Origin: Candidatus Gastranaerophilales bacterium
Lineage (GTDB): Bacteria; Cyanobacteriota; Vampirovibrionia; Gastranaerophilales; Gastranaerophilaceae
Direction: 5' to 3'
DNA: 40,730 nucleotides
Assembly: GCA_944325815.1 (NCBI GenBank)
Contig: CALVBV010000004.1
Coordinates: 1-40,730 of the forward strand
This document shows positions 25,738 through 34,818 of this stretch, one piece after another (the first letter of the stretch is position 1; each line of letters starts with the position of its first letter). The notes beneath the pieces were generated by a model. It saw only the letters and a program-made list of their open reading frames with translations, made no database searches and was not told where the DNA came from. The position numbers and the translations under genes were made by a program.

Positions 25738-26725
25738 CTATATCGAACAGAAAAAGAATGCGCATCTGTATTTTAAGCTCGGCGGGAATAAATATGCAAT
25801 AAATTCCGACAATGTGCTTGAAATAATGAAGCTTCCGGCTTTGGAATATCCTCAGAAACTCCCTAACAATGTTATCGGACTTCTCAAGTATAACAACTTT
25901 GTTATTAATGTTGTGGATATTAGATTCTACCTTGATATAAATGTCACGCCATATAACGTTAATAACGAACTTCTTATTGTTAAGACCGATGAAATTATTT
26001 TAGGGCTTATTACAGACAAAGTTATAGGTATTCAGTCTTTTGACTCTGCGCTTACGGATGCACTGCCGTTTGTGGATAATAAAACGGTCGTAGATTCGAT
26101 ATACAAGTACAAAGACGAAACCATCTATATTATAAACATTTATGCTCTGGAAAATATCTTAAAACAGCATGATGTGTATTCATCAACGAATATTCCGGCT
26201 CTTTTCCCCAAGGATGAAGATTCTCTTGCCGTGATGAATGAAAGAACTACGGCAATTTTGGAAAAGGCCGGCATAAAGCTGGCATCGGCAGAATTGTATG
26301 TTAAAAATAAATATATATCGCTGAATTTAAACGAAGATTTTTACTGTATAGCACTTGATTATGTGCGGGAGGTTTTGAAAGATACAGTCATTACTAAAAT
26401 CCCGGGCCTGCCGGATTTTATAGCAGGTGTCATGCATCTTAGGGGGGATTATATTACGGTGATTGACCTGAAGCGTTTTTTGAACCTTCCGGCTTCTAAA
26501 CAGAGTGCCGATAAAAATCCTGTAATTATAATAAAGTGTAATGAGCTTAAGCTGGCGCTTTTAATAGACAGGATAAATGAATTATTTGAATTTCAGGAAA
26601 GCGATATTTCGGAGAGCTCAGAGGGGTATTATTCAAGCGAGTTTATGTATAACAATGTCTTATACACGGTATTGAATGTAGAAAAAATATCTTCTGACAA
26701 AAAGATTATTATAACGGATATGTAA
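25724..26725 (+). CDS. Double-CheW coupling protein
   Basis: 333 aa with two CheW-like domains in tandem. The first covers about 10-150 (NNVIGLLKYNNFVINVVDIR); the second about 190-325 has the canonical LPDFIAGVMHLRGDYITVIDL. Single CheW is about 150 aa, so this is a duplicated coupler, able to bridge receptor and kinase arrays. It overlaps the diguanylate cyclase gene by 14 bases and shares its operon. Together with the divergent receptor and CheA it completes a signalling core. Confidence 0.88.
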   Translation: MNSNNYIEQKKNAHLYFKLGGNKYAINSDNVLEIMKLPALEYPQKLPNNVIGLLKYNNFVINVVDIRFYLDINVTPYNVNNELLIVKTDEIILGLITDKVIGIQSFDSALTDALPFVDNKTVVDSIYKYKDETIYIINIYALENILKQHDVYSSTNIPALFPKDEDSLAVMNERTTAILEKAGIKLASAELYVKNKYISLNLNEDFYCIALDYVREVLKDTVITKIPGLPDFIAGVMHLRGDYITVIDLKRFLNLPASKQSADKNPVIIIKCNELKLALLIDRINELFEFQESDISESSEGYYSSEFMYNNVLYTVLNVEKISSDKKIIITDM

Positions 26726-26811
26726 ATTTCTGTTGCGAGTGATTTTTCCGTATCCTTATAGTGTAAATTAATGATTTTTTATTTCAGGTATATGCTCTTT
26801 TAATACATTAT

Positions 26812-26819
26812 GATAAAAT
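26812..26819 (+). promoter_or_regulatory. -10 box giving a predicted near-leaderless mRNA
   Basis: TGA-TAAAAT (extended -10) ends eight bases before the ATG at 26828. No ribosome-binding site lies between them, so the transcript would start within about two bases of the start codon. Confidence 0.5.
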
Positions 26820-26827
26820 GAATTTAT

Positions 26828-29467
26828 ATGAGGCAGTTTAAAAAGAAGACGATAGCGTTAGTATTGGCTTCGGTCGTAACGGTAGTCGGGGCTTTTGGCG
26901 CAGAGAACTATAAGAATAGCATAATGTCGCTCAAGTTTGACAGCGGCTCTCCTGACAGTGTCAAATTAACTGTGTCGACCAAAAAGGATTATGCAGGTAA
27001 ATTAAACCTGGTAAAGCGTGATGCCGGAACTTATGTTTTAATACTGCCGGATACTAACTGTGAAATAAAAGATAAGGTTACTCTCGGGCATGGGGTACAA
27101 AATTACAGTATAACAACAATGCCTTATACAACCAGCAGCAACGGTTACACCAAAATAACAATAAAAACACTGCCAAATATATTACTTCAAGCGGAAAAAG
27201 CTCTTTATGTGACGGGTGAAACTCCTGCTCAGATAGAAACCGCAGAGTCTTCAAATCCTCCTGAAGCTGCACCGCAGGAAGAGAATATGTATGAACCAAT
27301 TCCTGTGCCTGTTTATGATGAACCTGTTCAAGAACCTGTTGAGTATAGAGAGCAGGAAAGGCCTTCCACAATACATTCCCAAAGCGGGGTCGCTCAAACC
27401 GGGAGTGTTGATATAAGAGAAAGCGTCAGACAATTTGAACCGGGACCGGAAGAGGAAAGCTATGCACAAAGTACGGTCTCAGAGGAGGAATCTTCTGCTG
27501 CATCAAATGTTCCGGCGCAGAGTTCCGGCAATGATATCATTTTATTTGTCTTAGGGTTTCTGCTTATAGGCTGTATCATAATATTTCTCTTCATCCGTGC
27601 TCAAAATAGTATGAAAGACCTGCTTGGAGAGCAGGAAGGCATTGATTTTACAGATGATGCGCCAAAAGCGAAAAAAACAAAAAAAGAAAAGAAGAAAAAA
27701 GAAAAAACTAACATTAAAAAGGCTGTAAGATCGCTGGATAAAATGTATACCAAACCGGAAAAGATGCCAGTGAGCATGATAACTGATTCTGTGCCTGCAG
27801 CTGCCACGACCCCGGCACCGGAAATTGAAGAAGAGCCGAATATTGTGGATTTGGATGAACTTTTCCAGGAAAAAACTAAGTCGGAAGAAAGCCCGGCTAT
27901 TGAGGAAGATGAAGAAGAGAACTCCGCCTTAGAAGAATTTCTCTCTGCGTATAACTTTGATGAGGACGAAGAAGGTGAGGAGGAAGAAGAATCCGGGGGA
28001 TTTGACGAGGAACTTTATGAGAAGTATATTCAAGACGGCAATCTGAAGTTTTCGGGCGACGATATCGACAAAATAAACAAGCTGCTTAATTCTGAAATTA
28101 ATGATGATACATTGAGAAATATTAAAGAATACGCTCTGCCGAGTCCGCAGGAAGAAAAGAAACGTTCACAGGAAGAAATTCTTGCAGATTTGGTTACGAC
28201 TTATGCTATAGATCAGAATATAACATTTACCAAAGAGGATATTGATGCACTAAATAAACTTATATCCGTAGAGCTGGATGATGACTTTATAACCGATTTA
28301 AAAACTGATCCCGGTTTGCTTAAAACAAAGGCGGAAGAAATTGTAAATGAAAATGAGAAGCCTCATAAAACTTCCGAATTACTGACCTTAAATGTAAAAG
28401 ATATGCTTCCTGACTTGTCGGAAGCTCTCAAGAAACAAGGCGGGCGCCGGATTGAATCGGAAGTGAAACCTTCAGTCGTATACTACAGTGAGGGATATGA
28501 CGTGAGTATTCTGTCTTTGAAAGATAAACTTCCGGATTTATCAATCGAACTTCATAATAAAGACGCGTATAAATCCAGACCTTCTGACGAAATAGAATAT
28601 GCAGAATCAGGTTATGATGTTGCTCAAATGCATATCGCAAATGAACTGCCCGATCTGCGTGATGCCTTAAAACATCCGGAAAAGTACGAAAAGAAGCCGG
28701 AAAAAGCTGTTGTTGCTGATGAAGAAACTCTGCTCAAAAATATTACTAATGTTTCGTTCAAACCTTTTTATGACGGCTCGGAGAGTTTTGAGGTAGTAAA
28801 CCAGTTTGACGATTCTAACGCGCCGAGTGTTTCTGATGTACAGAAAGAGTTCAGTCAGTTTGGTGATTTAGAAATTGTGAGAGAAGACGATTACGATGTT
28901 CCGGTGAATGCTGATAAAGAATACGATGATTTTGTGTCTTTGTATGATAACAAATATCTTGATTTTGATAAGCCGACTTTTTTAAACAATTCGGATAAAA
29001 CTCCGGAAGAGCTTGACAAAGAGCTTGATGATATGATTAGGGAAGAGTCTCAGAAAAATATTCGCAAAAGAGATGAGGATACTGAAAAACTGCTTAAATC
29101 AATACAGGAAAAGCAGACAGAAGAACCGGAGGAAGAACCTGTTTCTACAGAGCCAGAGCCTGTGACTATTGAAAAAACCTGTGTGATGGACGGGGTTAAA
29201 TACGACATAGTCGGCGAGGTTGATTTTAATGATAAAATCAGATGTTGTCTCGGGAAAAATTCTGACGGATACACGGTTATAGGTTTTAACGGCGATAATA
29301 CATTCAAGATGAAACAATATGACAGCCTAAATACAGAAAAGATTAAAGCACGTGCGAGCGAAAAGCTTGATGATTATTCTACAAGATATATAGTGCGTGT
29401 AGACAGCCATAAATTTATCGTAAATGTGTCGGAAGATAATCTCGAATTTGTAATGGATTTATGCTGA
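26828..29467 (+). CDS. Large acidic membrane protein with AMIN-like exterior and intracellular repeats
   Basis: 879 aa; no named family recognised over most of it. A signal peptide (residues 1-25) is followed by an AMIN-like beta domain (about 30-110), a Pro/Glu-rich stretch, one transmembrane helix (about 236-256, IILFVLGFLLIGCIIIFLF) and a Lys-rich patch. A long acidic cytoplasmic part follows. Two 60-residue-period repeats, NLKFSGDDIDKINKLL (about 402) and NITFTKEDIDALNKLI (about 462), precede three about 40-residue repeats centred on DMLPDLSEAL (525), DKLPDLSIEL (566) and NELPDLRDAL (605). The architecture recalls FimV, a pilus-associated scaffold, which would fit the chemosensory neighbours. 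There is no Shine-Dalgarno, and a -10 box ends eight bases before the ATG. Confidence 0.7.
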   Translation: MRQFKKKTIALVLASVVTVVGAFGAENYKNSIMSLKFDSGSPDSVKLTVSTKKDYAGKLNLVKRDAGTYVLILPDTNCEIKDKVTLGHGVQNYSITTMPYTTSSNGYTKITIKTLPNILLQAEKALYVTGETPAQIETAESSNPPEAAPQEENMYEPIPVPVYDEPVQEPVEYREQERPSTIHSQSGVAQTGSVDIRESVRQFEPGPEEESYAQSTVSEEESSAASNVPAQSSGNDIILFVLGFLLIGCIIIFLFIRAQNSMKDLLGEQEGIDFTDDAPKAKKTKKEKKKKEKTNIKKAVRSLDKMYTKPEKMPVSMITDSVPAAATTPAPEIEEEPNIVDLDELFQEKTKSEESPAIEEDEEENSALEEFLSAYNFDEDEEGEEEEESGGFDEELYEKYIQDGNLKFSGDDIDKINKLLNSEINDDTLRNIKEYALPSPQEEKKRSQEEILADLVTTYAIDQNITFTKEDIDALNKLISVELDDDFITDLKTDPGLLKTKAEEIVNENEKPHKTSELLTLNVKDMLPDLSEALKKQGGRRIESEVKPSVVYYSEGYDVSILSLKDKLPDLSIELHNKDAYKSRPSDEIEYAESGYDVAQMHIANELPDLRDALKHPEKYEKKPEKAVVADEETLLKNITNVSFKPFYDGSESFEVVNQFDDSNAPSVSDVQKEFSQFGDLEIVREDDYDVPVNADKEYDDFVSLYDNKYLDFDKPTFLNNSDKTPEELDKELDDMIREESQKNIRKRDEDTEKLLKSIQEKQTEEPEEEPVSTEPEPVTIEKTCVMDGVKYDIVGEVDFNDKIRCCLGKNSDGYTVIGFNGDNTFKMKQYDSLNTEKIKARASEKLDDYSTRYIVRVDSHKFIVNVSEDNLEFVMDLC

Positions 29468-30453
29468 AAAAAATCATAGTATTGTTTTGTATTCCGTTTA
29501 TTCTTTGTTCCTGCACGCAAGAGGGATTAACTTTTGCCTCGTGGGGGTCTGTTACAGAGGTACAGATTCTTAACCGCGTAATTTCAGATTTCGAAAAAGA
29601 AAATCCGGATATAAAGATTAATTTTATTCACATACCGCAGAATTATTTTCAGAAATTACATCTTCTGTTTGCCTCGTCTCAGGCACCGGATGTTCTTTTT
29701 ATCAATAATTTATACCTGCCGCTTTATGCCTCGCATTTAGCGGATTTAACAGAGGAGGTAAACTCAAAAGATTTTTATCCTCAAAGCTTAAATGCATTAA
29801 GTATTGAGGGTAAGATTTATGCAATTCCGAGAGATATTTCTACCCTTGTTTTTTATTACAATAAGGATTTGGTTACACTACCGTCAGAGTGGACATTCTC
29901 CGGCTTTATTTCTGCGCTTGAAAGTTCAAAAGGCGATTATGCCGTGAGTTTTGAGCGGGATATTTATTGGGCGATGCCTTATGTTTTAACTCTCCAAGAG
30001 GATGAAGGGATTAAGTTTTACAAGAACTTAGAAGGAAAATATGCGCCTAATCCGTCTCAGGTAGGAAGTTCCACTCTTGCCCAGATGTTTTTGGACGGCA
30101 AAATTGCGCTCTATCTTTCAGGAAGATGGATGTATCCTAAAATCTCAGAAACAGCAAAATTTCCTTTCGGTATAATAAATTTTCCCGGAGAAGTTCCTGC
30201 AGACGCGTCAGGCTGGGCTATTTCAAAGGATTCCAAACATAAAGACGAAGCTTTGAGGTTTATAAAATATCTTTCTTCTAAAGAATGTATCGAATATTTT
30301 GCCCGGACAGGACTTATTGTTCCTGCACGCAGAGATGTTGATTTTAAAGATAATGAAGCGTTTATAAAGAGTATTAAAAACTCCAAAGTAATTGCAGTAA
30401 GCAAAGATTACAAAAAAATTACCGACAAGAAGAATAAAGAATTGTTTAATTAG
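29461..30453 (+). CDS. Extracellular solute-binding lipoprotein, sugar ABC type
   Basis: 330 aa. A signal peptide ends in lipobox LCSC, so the mature protein should be lipid-anchored. FASWGS near the N terminus, PDVLFINN and IPRDISTLVFYYNKDL match family 1 solute-binding proteins (maltose/oligosaccharide type), and GWAISKDSKHKDEALRFIKY is the usual C-terminal motif. It is shorter than typical members (about 400 aa), with an abbreviated C terminus. No permease or ATPase genes adjoin, so it may be an orphan or a sensory binding protein. The ATG overlaps the preceding gene by seven bases, tying it to the AMIN-protein operon. Confidence 0.85.
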   Translation: MLKKIIVLFCIPFILCSCTQEGLTFASWGSVTEVQILNRVISDFEKENPDIKINFIHIPQNYFQKLHLLFASSQAPDVLFINNLYLPLYASHLADLTEEVNSKDFYPQSLNALSIEGKIYAIPRDISTLVFYYNKDLVTLPSEWTFSGFISALESSKGDYAVSFERDIYWAMPYVLTLQEDEGIKFYKNLEGKYAPNPSQVGSSTLAQMFLDGKIALYLSGRWMYPKISETAKFPFGIINFPGEVPADASGWAISKDSKHKDEALRFIKYLSSKECIEYFARTGLIVPARRDVDFKDNEAFIKSIKNSKVIAVSKDYKKITDKKNKELFN

Positions 30454-30490
30454 GCTGTTTATGATATTCTGAACAAGTTAGGAGTATGAT

Positions 30491-31213
30491 ATGGAGAGAA
30501 ATGTAATTTGTATAAAATGGGGTAACAAATTTGGCCCTGAATATGTGAACAAGCTTTACAAAATGGTTGAGAGAAATTTAACTCTTCCTCATCGTTTTGT
30601 TTGTTTTACTGATAACGCCGAGGGCATTGTTGAAGGGGTGGAAATCAGACCGCTTCCGGAATTAAATGACGAGGGGATTCCGGACAGGATGTGGAAAAAA
30701 CTCGGGCTTTTTGCAAACCCGCTTTCTGATTTACAGGGAACTGCGCTGTTTTTGGATTTGGATATTATAATAAGAAGTTCTCTTGACCCGTTTTTTGAGG
30801 TGGAAGGCAGCTTCTTAATCTGCAAAGATTATGATTTCCCGCATGATATTATCGGCAATTCTTCTGTTTACAGATTTGAGATAGGAAAACACGCTGATAT
30901 TATCGAACATTTTTATCAGGAAGGCAAAACTATAAGAGACAGATATAAAAACGAACAGGCATTTTTATCTTATGAAATGGACAGAAAGGGCTTGCTGAAA
31001 TACTGGCCGAAAGACTGGGTAGTAAGCTTCAAACGCCAATGTTTGCATAAGTTTCCGATGTGCTGGTTTAAAACACCGAGAGATCCGGAGGAAGCTAAGA
31101 TTCTGATTTTCCACGGCAAACCGACACCAGAGCAGGCTTATAAAGGCTACTTCGGGAAAATGGGATTCAGATATATTAAACCGACAAAATGGCTTGATAA
31201 GTACTGGAAGTAG
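30491..31213 (+). CDS. GT-A fold glycosyltransferase-like protein
   Basis: 240 aa. The start ICIKWGNKFGPEYVNKLYKMV, here residues 6-26, followed by HRFVCFTDN and the metal-site-like LFLDLDIII, resembles a widely spread family of small putative glycosyltransferases distantly related to GT8. There is no signal or membrane segment, so it works in the cytoplasm. AGGAG lies six bases before the ATG. The acceptor and donor are unknown. Follows the solute-binding gene after 37 bases and converges on the nitroreductase gene with a four-base gap. Confidence 0.75.
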   Translation: MERNVICIKWGNKFGPEYVNKLYKMVERNLTLPHRFVCFTDNAEGIVEGVEIRPLPELNDEGIPDRMWKKLGLFANPLSDLQGTALFLDLDIIIRSSLDPFFEVEGSFLICKDYDFPHDIIGNSSVYRFEIGKHADIIEHFYQEGKTIRDRYKNEQAFLSYEMDRKGLLKYWPKDWVVSFKRQCLHKFPMCWFKTPRDPEEAKILIFHGKPTPEQAYKGYFGKMGFRYIKPTKWLDKYWK

Positions 31214-31217
31214 AGTT

Positions 31218-32087
31218 TTACCTTATAAAATTAGTTATAAGCCGCTTAATCTTGCAGAAGAAGCAGGAATCTTTTTCCCTGAGTTCTTTAATTTCCGTAA
31301 TTTTATAAGGCTCAGGCTGAATCGTTCTCTGATATTTTACGGCAGGAACTCCCAGAAGCATTGCGTAAACCGGTTTGTACCCTGACGGAATTTCGAGCAT
31401 TTCACACAGTTCAGGGAACATTTTAATACAGACTTCTGCAAATCCGCACCAGCAGGTTCCGAGACCCAAATGCTGGGCATAAAGTTCAATATAGCTGAGT
31501 GCAATAATCGGGTCAACCGTAGCGCAGGGTGCTGTAATCGGAGAGGAAACCACTATAAGATGCGGTGCGCCGCGAAAGATTACATCCTCCCCGGCAAGCA
31601 GTGCATCTTTGTAGCGGGAAAATTTATTCATAAGCGGGGAAATTGCTTTGTATGAAAGAGTTTTAATAAGCAAATCCGTCACCTTTTTCCTTATCACATC
31701 CATAACAGATTTTTTCTCTACGATGGAAAAATGCAGCGCGTGAGAATTACATCCTGTCGGAATATAAGAGAGCATTTCTTTAATCTTATTGAGCATTTCT
31801 TCTGAAACTTCTTCGTCTTTATATTGCCTTACGCTTCTTCTGGATTTTATCAAGTCCAATATATCATCATAAGCAGCAGGCGTTGATTCATCTGGATTTT
31901 TCCCGTTAAAAGACAATGCCCCTGTCGGACAAATAGCAAAACAGTGCTGGCAGGAAATACACCGGCTTTCGTCGACCATTTCAGGAAACTTTTCATTATT
32001 AAAATCTATACATCCCGATAAACAATCGCTGATACACAATCCGCAGTGAATACATTTTTCTTTATTAATCTCTATTGTTTTTTGCAT
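31218..32087 (-). CDS. Ferredoxin-nitroreductase fusion protein
   Basis: 289 aa. The N-terminal 2x[4Fe-4S] ferredoxin domain has C12-x2-C15-x2-C18-x3-C22 and C43-x2-C46-x2-C49-x3-C53. A nitroreductase-family FMN domain follows from about residue 75, with RRSVRQYKDEEV at its start and GLGTCWCGF and MLLGVP at the end. Such fusions are common in anaerobes and are thought to take electrons from ferredoxin-linked pathways to reduce nitro, quinone or flavin-type substrates. AAGGAGG gives a strong ribosome site. A C-terminal CFFC pair and basic tail are extra. Confidence 0.9.
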   Translation of the reverse strand: MQKTIEINKEKCIHCGLCISDCLSGCIDFNNEKFPEMVDESRCISCQHCFAICPTGALSFNGKNPDESTPAAYDDILDLIKSRRSVRQYKDEEVSEEMLNKIKEMLSYIPTGCNSHALHFSIVEKKSVMDVIRKKVTDLLIKTLSYKAISPLMNKFSRYKDALLAGEDVIFRGAPHLIVVSSPITAPCATVDPIIALSYIELYAQHLGLGTCWCGFAEVCIKMFPELCEMLEIPSGYKPVYAMLLGVPAVKYQRTIQPEPYKITEIKELREKDSCFFCKIKRLITNFIR

Positions 32088-32160
32088 AATAAAAGCCTCC
32101 TTATATAATTATTATCATAAAAATTAAAAATATTCTTCAGTCCGATAGCGGCGCTTGTGG

Positions 32161-32166
32161 TATAAT
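32161..32166 (+). promoter_or_regulatory. -10 box giving a predicted leaderless mRNA
   Basis: TGG-TATAAT (extended -10) is followed by six bases (aaaact) and the ATG at 32173. No ribosome site is present. Confidence 0.6.
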
Positions 32167-32172
32167 AAAACT

Positions 32173-33078
32173 ATGAAAAAAATTATTATTTGCGGACTTG
32201 GGGCGGTCGGACTTACTTTTGCTGCAAAACTCAACGGGAAATGCAGGTTAAAAATTCTCGTTGACGAACAGCGATTTATGAAATTAAAAAAAAATAAACC
32301 CAAGCTTAACGGAAAAGAATATGACTTTGAATATATTCTGCCTCAGGATGAATTTGAACCGGATTTAATAATCATTTCTACAAAACTTTCCGGCCTGGAA
32401 AGCGCAGTCAGCAGTATTAAAAACTTTGTAAAAAGAGGTACTATAATAATTTCACTGCTTAACGGTATCTCTTCGGAAGAAAGAATTATTTCCGCATATC
32501 CTGAATCAAAGGTTTTGAAATCTTATTTTATCGGACACAGCGCCGTAAGAGAAGGAAATTCCGTAACCCAGGACGGTATCGGGAAAATTGTTATCGAGCG
32601 CGATGATGATATTATCAAAATTTTTGAAGAAACCGGAATTGACTACTCAGCCCCGGAGGATATTGATTACTCGCTTTGGCTTAAATTCACCATGAATATT
32701 TTTTCAAACCAAACATCCGCTATTTTGAATATGACATTTGGTGAACTTAAGCAGAATAAATCTTTTATATCTTTTGCCCGGAAAATCATCCGGGAAGTCT
32801 GTCTGATAGCAGAGAAAAAAGGTATAAAAAATCCGGAGAATCTGGAACAAGATGCCCTAAACGCGCTAGCGGGCATGTGTGATGAGGGCAGAACTTCAAT
32901 GCATCAGGATATTCTTGCCGGCAGGAAAACCGAGGTTGAACTTTTTGCGGGAGAAATCTTAAGGCTGGGAAAAGAACTTGATGTTGAAACCCCGTTTAAT
33001 CAGGTATTGTACGACATGATAAAAATTTTGGAGGAGAGAAATGAACATTGCATTCATTCCGGCAAGGGGCGGGAGTAA
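32173..33078 (+). CDS. Ketopantoate reductase (PanE/ApbA) family protein
   Basis: 301 aa from ATG 32173; a TTG at 32155 is in frame but would contain the -10 box. The N-terminal Rossmann motif is GLGAVGLTFAAKL. The C-terminal domain carries the family Lys in LWLKFTMNIFSNQTSA and the SMHQDILAGRKTEVE block typical of PanE. It reduces 2-dehydropantoate to pantoate with NADPH, a precursor of CoA; some family members act on other 2-keto acids. The 3' end overlaps the CMP-sugar synthetase gene by 38 bases. Confidence 0.85.
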   Translation: MKKIIICGLGAVGLTFAAKLNGKCRLKILVDEQRFMKLKKNKPKLNGKEYDFEYILPQDEFEPDLIIISTKLSGLESAVSSIKNFVKRGTIIISLLNGISSEERIISAYPESKVLKSYFIGHSAVREGNSVTQDGIGKIVIERDDDIIKIFEETGIDYSAPEDIDYSLWLKFTMNIFSNQTSAILNMTFGELKQNKSFISFARKIIREVCLIAEKKGIKNPENLEQDALNALAGMCDEGRTSMHQDILAGRKTEVELFAGEILRLGKELDVETPFNQVLYDMIKILEERNEHCIHSGKGRE

Positions 33079-33787
33079 GTCTATTCCATTAAAAAATATA
33101 AAAGAACTTAACGGCAGACCGCTCATTTATTGGACGGCAAAAGCCGCCAATGATGCAGAATGTATCGATAAAGTTGTTATCGCGACAGACAGCGCGGAAA
33201 TAAAAAATACTGCGGAGTCATTTAACTTCTCCAAACTTGAAGTCTATGAACGCGACCCGGAGAACGCCCGGGACGATTCTTCCACAGAAAGCGTAATGGT
33301 TGAATACATTTCAAAGTCCAATCTTGCCGCTGAGGATTATTTCTTTCTAATCCAGGCGACTTCTCCGATGCTGAAATCAGAACATATTGACGGTATGTTC
33401 AAGTCTTTTCTTGAAAGCGGTGCTGATTCAATGTTCACCGGCGTATTAGAAAAGCAGTTCCATTGGCGGAAGATAGAAAAATCTGATATGCAGGAAGCAG
33501 AAGAAAAAAGCCGAAATTTTAATGAGGGTAAGGGTCAATACAGTTTAATAAAACCTGTTAATTATGATTACCGGAATCGTCCGCGAAGGCAGGAGTTTGA
33601 AGGTTTGATAGCAGAAAACGGCGCTTGTTATATCAACTCCGTCGGAAATGTTCTCCGTGATAACTGCAGACTCTCAGGAAGAATCCAATATTACGAACTT
33701 CCGGCATACACGGCCCATGAACTTGATGAAGAACAAGACTGGATTATTGTTTCCGCACTTATGAGACATTTCAGCCAAGGAACCTGA
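33041..33787 (+). CDS. CMP-sugar synthetase, NeuA/PseF-like cytidylyltransferase
   Basis: 248 aa. IPARGGSKSIPLKNI is the nucleotide-binding signature of acylneuraminate cytidylyltransferases, with VVIATDS and IQATSP as further conserved blocks. It should activate a sialic-, pseudaminic- or legionaminic-type or related acidic sugar with CTP. GGAGGAGAG precedes the ATG, which lies inside the previous gene. No sugar-acid synthase (NeuB) is in the window. The stop overlaps that of the convergent glycosyltransferase by 17 bases. Confidence 0.87.
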   Translation: MNIAFIPARGGSKSIPLKNIKELNGRPLIYWTAKAANDAECIDKVVIATDSAEIKNTAESFNFSKLEVYERDPENARDDSSTESVMVEYISKSNLAAEDYFFLIQATSPMLKSEHIDGMFKSFLESGADSMFTGVLEKQFHWRKIEKSDMQEAEEKSRNFNEGKGQYSLIKPVNYDYRNRPRRQEFEGLIAENGACYINSVGNVLRDNCRLSGRIQYYELPAYTAHELDEEQDWIIVSALMRHFSQGT

Positions 33788-34739
33788 TTAAATCCCTTTT
33801 TTGGTACAAAGTCTTAATTAAAATCTTCAACAAAACAAGATGTAATACAAAAGCGTATCTGAAAACATATATAAAATACCGTGCATATTGTTTTTCTTCC
33901 CAAATGAGTTCGCAGGTATTTTTATATATAGGCATAATTTTGTTTAAAAAATACGCAGGGCTGTTTTCAGTAATTAAATGGTAAACATCCAGGTAGAATT
34001 TCATTCTCTGACAAGCAGTTTTGCAGGAGAAGTTCCTTTGGTCAATATGAGCGCCAAACCAGACGCCTCCGGAATTTATTCGGTATATTGCCATCACTTC
34101 GTCTAAAAATTTTATTTTGCCGTGTTTTGCGAACATCAATCCCAAAAACCAATCGCCTGTAAGTATGTTTGCGGGATATACCTGAGCCGGATTTTCAACA
34201 GCCTCCCAGCGCACCATTATTGAACAATTTTGGATAAAATTAAATTCCAGCAGGTTTGTATAATCAAACGCCTTAACCTTGCTTAACATCTCATAAGAAG
34301 GTACGAAAGTTTCTTTTCTCCTAAATGTATCATAAATACATTTAACTTTATGGAAACAAACCGTATAATCAGGGTTAGCTTCTAAAAAATCAACCTGTTT
34401 TTGCAGTTTATACGGGTCATTCCAATAATCATCACCTTCGCACATTGCCATATATCTGCCCTGTACTCTGGGAAAATTATAAGTTTTAGAAATTGACGAC
34501 CCTTTAGAATACTGATTCTCTTTTTCGTATAACGGTTTTATTATATCCGGATATTCAGACGCGTATTCTTTTATAATCTTGTCCGTGCCGTCTGTAGAAG
34601 CATCATCATGTATTAACACTTCAAAATCGAAATTAGTTTTTTGAGAAACAAATCCGTCAAGGCACTGACGTATAAATTTTGCGTGATTATAAGTTAAACA
34701 GCATACACTTACCAGAGGCTTTTTTTTAGAATTTTGCAT
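33771..34739 (-). CDS. Family 2 glycosyltransferase
   Basis: 322 aa from ATG 34739. VSVCCLTYNHAKFIRQCLDG at the N terminus, LIHDDASTDGT and CEGDDYW (the DxD-like metal site) mark a GT2 enzyme of the capsule or O-antigen type. A hydrophobic stretch near the C terminus (YAFVLHLVLLKILI) could sit at the membrane. A longer reading from 34790 would overrun the -10 box and lacks a ribosome site. Convergent with the CMP-sugar synthetase, suggesting one glycan pathway. Confidence 0.85.
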   Translation of the reverse strand: MQNSKKKPLVSVCCLTYNHAKFIRQCLDGFVSQKTNFDFEVLIHDDASTDGTDKIIKEYASEYPDIIKPLYEKENQYSKGSSISKTYNFPRVQGRYMAMCEGDDYWNDPYKLQKQVDFLEANPDYTVCFHKVKCIYDTFRRKETFVPSYEMLSKVKAFDYTNLLEFNFIQNCSIMVRWEAVENPAQVYPANILTGDWFLGLMFAKHGKIKFLDEVMAIYRINSGGVWFGAHIDQRNFSCKTACQRMKFYLDVYHLITENSPAYFLNKIMPIYKNTCELIWEEKQYARYFIYVFRYAFVLHLVLLKILIKTLYQKRDLIRFLG

Positions 34740-34745
34740 AAAAAA

Positions 34746-34751
34746 ATTATA
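34746..34751 (-). promoter_or_regulatory. -10 box giving a predicted leaderless glycosyltransferase mRNA
   Basis: On the minus strand TGC-TATAAT (extended -10) is followed by six T bases and the ATG at 34739. No ribosome site is visible. Confidence 0.6.
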
Positions 34752-34818
34752 GCATAACAACTCAATTAATTCTGCAGGATTCTTCTCCAAGCCAGATTTA
34801 ATCAGTTCAATCCGCAGG

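Noticed and set aside
29461-30453. The solute-binding protein as part of a complete ABC sugar importer
   Set aside because: No permease or ATPase gene lies nearby in the window, so only the binding protein can be claimed.
34740-34790. 17-residue N-terminal extension of the minus-strand glycosyltransferase
   Set aside because: It overlaps the extended -10 box, and family alignment starts at the VSVCCLTYN strand soon after ATG 34739.
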